NCBI GenBank assembly: GCA_963737425.1 | Contig: CAVTSX010000008.1 | Span: forward strand, 868,001 to 932,000 | Direction: 5' to 3' | Length of the DNA: 64,000 nucleotides | Source of the DNA: DASXRA01 sp963737425 | GTDB lineage: Bacteria > Actinomycetota > Actinomycetes > Mycobacteriales > Jatrophihabitantaceae | In this document: positions 60,247 to 64,000 of the stretch, in pieces | Numbering within the stretch: position 1 is the stretch's first letter | How the letters are laid out: each line of letters starts with the position of its first letter | Translations under genes and position numbers: made by a program | Notes under the pieces: model-generated | Databases searched by the model: none | What the model saw: only the letters and a program-made list of their open reading frames with translations | What the model was told of the DNA's origin: nothing

Positions 60247-61134
60247 ATGCGTATCCATGACCCTGCCTGCCCTATTTCTGCTACCCGCCCAATCAGTGCG
60301 ATTCAGCCATATTTGCGATGCCCGGCGTGCCAGGGCTCGTTGTGGCTCGATGGAGGTCGCCTGGTCTGCCGGGCCCACCACGGCTTCGACCTCGCTCGGC
60401 AGGGCTACGTGAATCTGACCGGGGGACGGCACCCGGGCACGGCGGACACGGCCGCGATGGTGATCGCCCGCGCGCAGTTCCTGGCCCGCGGCCACTACCG
60501 CCCGATCGCCGAACGCATCGCCTGGCTCTCGGTACGGCACGACGTAACCGGCGGCGGCGTTGTCGTCGACGTGGCCGGTGGTACCGGGTATTACCTCGCC
60601 GCAATGCTCGACCGGCTGCCGCATCGCGCGGGAATCTGCGTCGATCTGTCGGCACCGGCGCTGCGCCGCGCGGCCCGCGCGCATCCCCGCGCTGCGGCGC
60701 TCGGTGCGGACGCATGGCAGCGACTGCCCCTTGCCAGCGGATCGGCGAGCACGGTGAGCAATGTGTTCGCCCCCCGCAACGCCGCCGAGATCGAGCGCAT
60801 TCTCAGGCCGGACGGGGTGCTCATCACGGCGTCACCGACGCCGGCGCATCTGCGAGAACTTATCGAACCGCTCGGCATGATCACGGTCGATCCGCAGAAG
60901 GCGCAGCGTCACGCCGCCACGTTCGACCGTTTCCGCCATCTCGACACGCAGACGCTCGCCTACCAGTTGTCGCTGGACCGTCGCGACGTCGCGGCGTTGG
61001 TCGGGATGGGGCCGAGCGCGATCCACCTTGGCGTGGATGCCCTGGCGGCTCGCGTGAACCTCCTGCCGCGGACAACGGACGTCACGGTTTCGGTTCAGGT
61101 CAGTGTTTACGGATCGCCTGGCAAAACCTCTTGA
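60247..61134 (+). CDS. RlmA-like rRNA (guanine-N1) methyltransferase
   Basis: A 295-residue SAM-dependent methyltransferase of the RlmA(I/II)/TlrB kind. The N-terminal zinc finger is LRCPACQGSL ... LVCRAHHGFDLARQGYVNL; TADTAAMVIARAQFLARGHYRPI is the conserved RNA-binding segment; VVVDVAGGTGYYLAAML is SAM motif I. Such enzymes methylate G745/G748 of 23S rRNA, the latter conferring tylosin-type resistance; I cannot separate the two. Its TGA (61132-61134) consists of the first three bases of palindromic repeat copy 8, so the C-terminal end may have been set by that element. Confidence 0.92.
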   Translation: MRIHDPACPISATRPISAIQPYLRCPACQGSLWLDGGRLVCRAHHGFDLARQGYVNLTGGRHPGTADTAAMVIARAQFLARGHYRPIAERIAWLSVRHDVTGGGVVVDVAGGTGYYLAAMLDRLPHRAGICVDLSAPALRRAARAHPRAAALGADAWQRLPLASGSASTVSNVFAPRNAAEIERILRPDGVLITASPTPAHLRELIEPLGMITVDPQKAQRHAATFDRFRHLDTQTLAYQLSLDRRDVAALVGMGPSAIHLGVDALAARVNLLPRTTDVTVSVQVSVYGSPGKTS

Positions 61135-61183
61135 TCATCTTTGCCGAAGTCGCCATCCGCCGCGGCGAAAGCAGAGATGATCA
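61132..61183 (-). repeat. 52-bp palindromic repeat, copy 8
   Basis: Arms TGATCATCTTTG and CAGAGATGATCA have one mismatch, and pairing extends outward to ACCTC/GAGGT (61126-61189), giving 19-bp arms. Inverted orientation (centre reads GATGGC at position 15 when reverse-complemented). The inner stem pairs GTCGC with GCGGC, a different base combination from copy 5 but still paired. Confidence 0.93.
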
Positions 61184-61197
61184 AGAGGTAGCCCGTT

Positions 61198-64000
61198 CTA
61201 GCCGGCGCTCACCCCGAAGGCGTGATACACGGTCTGGTCGATCGTGTTGCCCTCGGCGTCCTTGCCCTGTGTCCGGATGCCCACCGTGCCGTCGGTCTTT
61301 CCATACGCCGGCGTATCGATGGTGGCCGTGTACTTGTTGCCGCCGACCGGCGACGTCGACACGTTGTGCCAATGGCCGCCGTTGTCGAACGTCACCGACA
61401 ACTTCACGGCGGTGACCGCAGGCTCCGGTGTCACCTCGACATTGTGGTAACCGGTGATCGTGATCGGGTGCGACGTGCCAGCCGGAACGGTGTTGTCCAT
61501 GCCGAGGTCGAAGTCATATCCCAGGTAGAGCAGGTGTTCTGCCCGGCAGGGGAGGGTCGTGTCAAGGGCCAACAGTTGGCCCCAGCAGTTGTAGTCGGTC
61601 GGCGCTGTTCCGGTCGCTCGCTTCGACGTGAAGGTCCACGCCGTGTCGACGGCGCCGGCATAGCGTTGGTCGGGGAATGGCGTGGGATGGTGTTCGACGA
61701 GCCGGTACGTAGACGAGTCGGCAGTCAAGGTGTACGTCGGCGCCACGAAATACAGGCAAATGATGAGCACGCACCCGAGTTCGCGCTTGTCGACTACCAG
61801 TGGGACTTCCTGACCGTCGGCCCGGTAGAGGTGCACCTCGTCCGGACTGCTGATATTTCCATTGGCGTCCTGCACCGGATACCACGATTCACTGCTCTCA
61901 TGATTCGGCTGGCCGTCGGTGAGAACGGACATCGGGGTGAACGTGTCGACCGTGCGGCACGCCTGGCACAGGGTTGTGTCAAGACCGAAGGCGGGCACCG
62001 CATTGCCGAGCGTTCGCACCTTGCTGGAGAACCGGCCGGCACCGGGAACGAGGGGCTGTTGACCCCACGGCTCGGATCGCTTGCCCGCCTTGTCGAAGAT
62101 GTCGATCGATTCCTCGCCCGGGCCGTAGCTGTAGGCGATTTGGCGCTGCCAGAGCAAGGTCGAGTCCAGTGGGCCGTCGTACTCGGTGCGAGCCTGCGGA
62201 ACGGACGAGGTCAGCGCGACACTGTCGTTGCTGTTCGTCATGTCGCCCGCCCGGTAGGCCGTCCACACCTCTGTGGCCTGGGCCGGCTGGTCGGCATGGA
62301 TCTGGTTGTCGATCTGGTAGACGTCGTGTGGTCCGACCACATGATTCTGATCGCTCGCGATCTGGCCGTCGTTGTAGAACTTCAACGAGTACGAGTACGG
62401 ACTCGTTGACGCGCCGTCGACCTTGATCGTCACCTTCTGGTGTTCGAGTTCGCTGACGAGCATCGCGCCCTCCGCGGCCGGAATGCTCATCGTCGGTACG
62501 GGGTAGGTCGGCCAGAATCCAACCGGATCGAGGAACGCGCGGCCCGTTGCGCTGAAGGCAAGGACGCCCGCGGCGCCGCCGGTCGCCGCGTTCTGAACGC
62601 GGTCGAGGGCGTTCCCGGAGCACGAGTCTGAGCAGATGTCGTCCAGCGAGAGCAGGACGAGCTTGCCGTGAACGTCCTTACCCGCGAAGTCAGCGGGCAG
62701 GCCATGCCCCGCGTACACAAGGGGAAGCTGACGGCGCCCGGCCAGTTTCGGGTATTGCGGGTCGAGGCTCTGATATTGCGGGTGCAGCGCGACGCCTGCA
62801 GTGCCGGTCGTCGACATGCTGACCGGCGGGGCGCCCATCAGGTGCTGGTCGTAAAAGCGCAGCGTGCCCTGCGTGACCTTGCCGGTGGGCAGCGCCCAGT
62901 AGTTCTGCGCACGATACTGCGCGTGCACCGACTCGTTGATCTGCCATGGCCGTACCGCGAGGCGTTGGAAGCCGAACCACGAGTCGTAGGTCTGCGTGGG
63001 CTTCGGTGTCTGGACGGTGATCTTCTTGGCCTGGGTCAAATCGAACGTGACGGTGGTGTCCTTCGTCAGATCGACCTGCGGGGCGATCGGCAGGGCGTAG
63101 TTCCACTCCCCGGCCGCGTCCTTCCAGCTGACGCTGGTGGTCACCGCATAGGACCCGTCGGCGAGCGATGCCGTGCCGGAACCGCCGGCGATGTAGCTCG
63201 GCCCGTCGTCGAGATCCTCACGACCGTCCGTCCGAATGACGAGCGCGCTGCCGATCCGCACCTGGGTGGCTCCGGCGGGCGGCTTCGTGTCGAGGGTCAG
63301 GGTCGCGGTCGCGGGTTCGTCGTAGGCGCCGATCGCGGTGGTGACCTGGATCGACCCGCTGGCATCGGCGGCGCGCACCGCGCCCTCGTGCGAGCCGTTG
63401 CCGAGTCCCTTGGCCGGATCGAGCGTGGCCGTGACCGACGCCGTGCCGTGCGCGGGGACGACGACCGAGCCGTGGTCGACGGTGAGCATGCCGGCCGGCG
63501 CCGCCTCGCCGGTAAAGGCGCGCAGGCTCGGCTTCAGGGTGAGCGTGACAGCCTGGTCGGTGTCGTTGGTGTAGGTAATCGCCTTGCTGATAAGGGTGTT
63601 CTGCGGGTAGGCCACCTGGCCGAAGTCGACGCTGCCGTTCGCGTAGACGCCCTGGCTGAAGGCTCGGGCCACGTCGACGCGTCCGCTGCCCTGCTCGAAG
63701 GCGGTGAAGCCGTCGTCCTTCGCGGTGCTCATCAAGGCGGCCTTGAGCTGCGATCCGGTCCAGTCCGGGTGCTGCTCGGCGAGAATCGCGGCGGCACCGG
63801 CAACGTGCGGCGTGGCCATCGAGGTCCCGGACAGCTTTGTGTAGTAGTCGTTCACCGGATCGCCGAGCGACGTGCCGGCGGCCCGGGCGGCGGTGATGTC
63901 GACGCCGGGTGCGGCGAGATCCGGCTTCAGCGCGCGGTCACCGGCGCGTGGGCCGCGACTGGAGAACGACGCCATTGCATCGGACTTGTCCACCGCAGAC
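61198..64000 (-). CDS. S8-family subtilisin-like peptidase, partial (N-terminus off the right edge)
   Basis: The C-terminal 930 or so residues of a large exported protease. Visible are the end of the catalytic domain: FSSRGP, LKPDLAAPGVDITAA (subtilase signature), the serine motif SGTSMATPHVAGAAAILAEQHPDW. It continues with a fibronectin-III-like fold (QAVTLTLKPSLRAF), a PA-like insert (GVLAFSATGRAF, KLVLLSLDDICSDSC with a likely disulphide) and beta-rich C-terminal domains. The Asp and His of the triad lie outside the window. It is convergent with the methyltransferase gene. Confidence 0.93.
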   Translation of the reverse strand, partial: SAVDKSDAMASFSSRGPRAGDRALKPDLAAPGVDITAARAAGTSLGDPVNDYYTKLSGTSMATPHVAGAAAILAEQHPDWTGSQLKAALMSTAKDDGFTAFEQGSGRVDVARAFSQGVYANGSVDFGQVAYPQNTLISKAITYTNDTDQAVTLTLKPSLRAFTGEAAPAGMLTVDHGSVVVPAHGTASVTATLDPAKGLGNGSHEGAVRAADASGSIQVTTAIGAYDEPATATLTLDTKPPAGATQVRIGSALVIRTDGREDLDDGPSYIAGGSGTASLADGSYAVTTSVSWKDAAGEWNYALPIAPQVDLTKDTTVTFDLTQAKKITVQTPKPTQTYDSWFGFQRLAVRPWQINESVHAQYRAQNYWALPTGKVTQGTLRFYDQHLMGAPPVSMSTTGTAGVALHPQYQSLDPQYPKLAGRRQLPLVYAGHGLPADFAGKDVHGKLVLLSLDDICSDSCSGNALDRVQNAATGGAAGVLAFSATGRAFLDPVGFWPTYPVPTMSIPAAEGAMLVSELEHQKVTIKVDGASTSPYSYSLKFYNDGQIASDQNHVVGPHDVYQIDNQIHADQPAQATEVWTAYRAGDMTNSNDSVALTSSVPQARTEYDGPLDSTLLWQRQIAYSYGPGEESIDIFDKAGKRSEPWGQQPLVPGAGRFSSKVRTLGNAVPAFGLDTTLCQACRTVDTFTPMSVLTDGQPNHESSESWYPVQDANGNISSPDEVHLYRADGQEVPLVVDKRELGCVLIICLYFVAPTYTLTADSSTYRLVEHHPTPFPDQRYAGAVDTAWTFTSKRATGTAPTDYNCWGQLLALDTTLPCRAEHLLYLGYDFDLGMDNTVPAGTSHPITITGYHNVEVTPEPAVTAVKLSVTFDNGGHWHNVSTSPVGGNKYTATIDTPAYGKTDGTVGIRTQGKDAEGNTIDQTVYHAFGVSAG

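Noticed and set aside
23728..61183. CRISPR array made of the 52-bp repeats
   Set aside because: Copies are dispersed singly over 37 kb, inverted at random, and have no regular spacers or cas genes.
61222..62409. 395-residue plus-strand open frame opposite the S8 protease
   Set aside because: Antisense shadow; the protease frame has clear GTSMATPHVAG and continuous homology.
1..64000. tRNA, rRNA or riboswitch genes
   Set aside because: No cloverleaf ends, rRNA segments or known riboswitch cores were recognised by eye; a covariance-model scan would be needed to exclude small RNAs.

Overview
The window is high-GC DNA from an actinobacterium (Actinomycetota). The evidence is the strong G/C third-position bias, frequent GTG/TTG starts, and gene families typical of the phylum: a WS/DGAT acyltransferase, GAF-ANTAR regulators, giant AAA/LuxR regulators, DUF1206, DUF4389, DUF4232, a CU044_5270-type protein beside an ECF sigma factor, and an SCO4226-like protein. 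A soil lineage of the Frankiales/Jatrophihabitans kind would fit, but that is only an inference. Both ends cut genes: an MFS transporter on the left and a subtilisin-like protease on the right.

Layout. 1-3.5 kb: MFS transporter and divergent ArsR repressor sharing two perfect operators, a secreted protein, an SDR and a GNAT. 3.5-7.5 kb: an ECF sigma factor and its CU044_5270-type partner, separated by an IS110 element inserted at their stop/start overlap, followed by a collapsed protease pseudogene. 7.5-13.7 kb: VOC protein, XRE regulator, methionine aminopeptidase, WS/DGAT and a LuxR-type ATPase regulator. 13.8-25.7 kb: an extracellular block with a large protease, a YncE-propeller/phosphoesterase fusion and two Asp-box proteins. 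25.9-31.5 kb: membrane and lipid-head-group genes (cation transporter, DUF1206, PAP2, diacylglycerol kinase, phospholipase D, PAP2). 31.5-43.5 kb: cellulose-synthase-like GT2 with PilZ, RecQ helicase fused to a phosphoribosyltransferase-like domain, a second LuxR ATPase, small proteins, a VWA protein and 4-alpha-glucanotransferase. 43.7-46.9 kb: an intact-ended IS701 element with an apparent -1 frameshift site, a frameshifted alpha/beta hydrolase, DUF4232 and a relic of an FAD monooxygenase. 46.9-51 kb: three GAF-ANTAR regulators, SRPBCC, STAS and DUF4389. 51.5-56.6 kb: a five-gene sugar/polyol catabolic operon with its own ROK regulator. 57-64 kb: DUF2182-tyrosinase pair, a three-repeat membrane protein, an RlmA-like methyltransferase and the S8 protease.

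The most unusual signal is a dispersed palindromic repeat. Eight copies, each exactly 52 bp, have 12-bp arms (TGATCATCTCTG / CAGAGATGATCA) around a conserved, asymmetric 28-bp centre that can form a second inner stem. Seven of the eight lie between convergent genes, and one provides the stop codon of its upstream gene. I know no named family that matches. Second in interest are the IS110 element, whose leader may encode a bridge RNA with short matches to both sides of its insertion site, and the IS701 transposase, whose last 30-odd residues are reachable only through a CCCAAAA slip.
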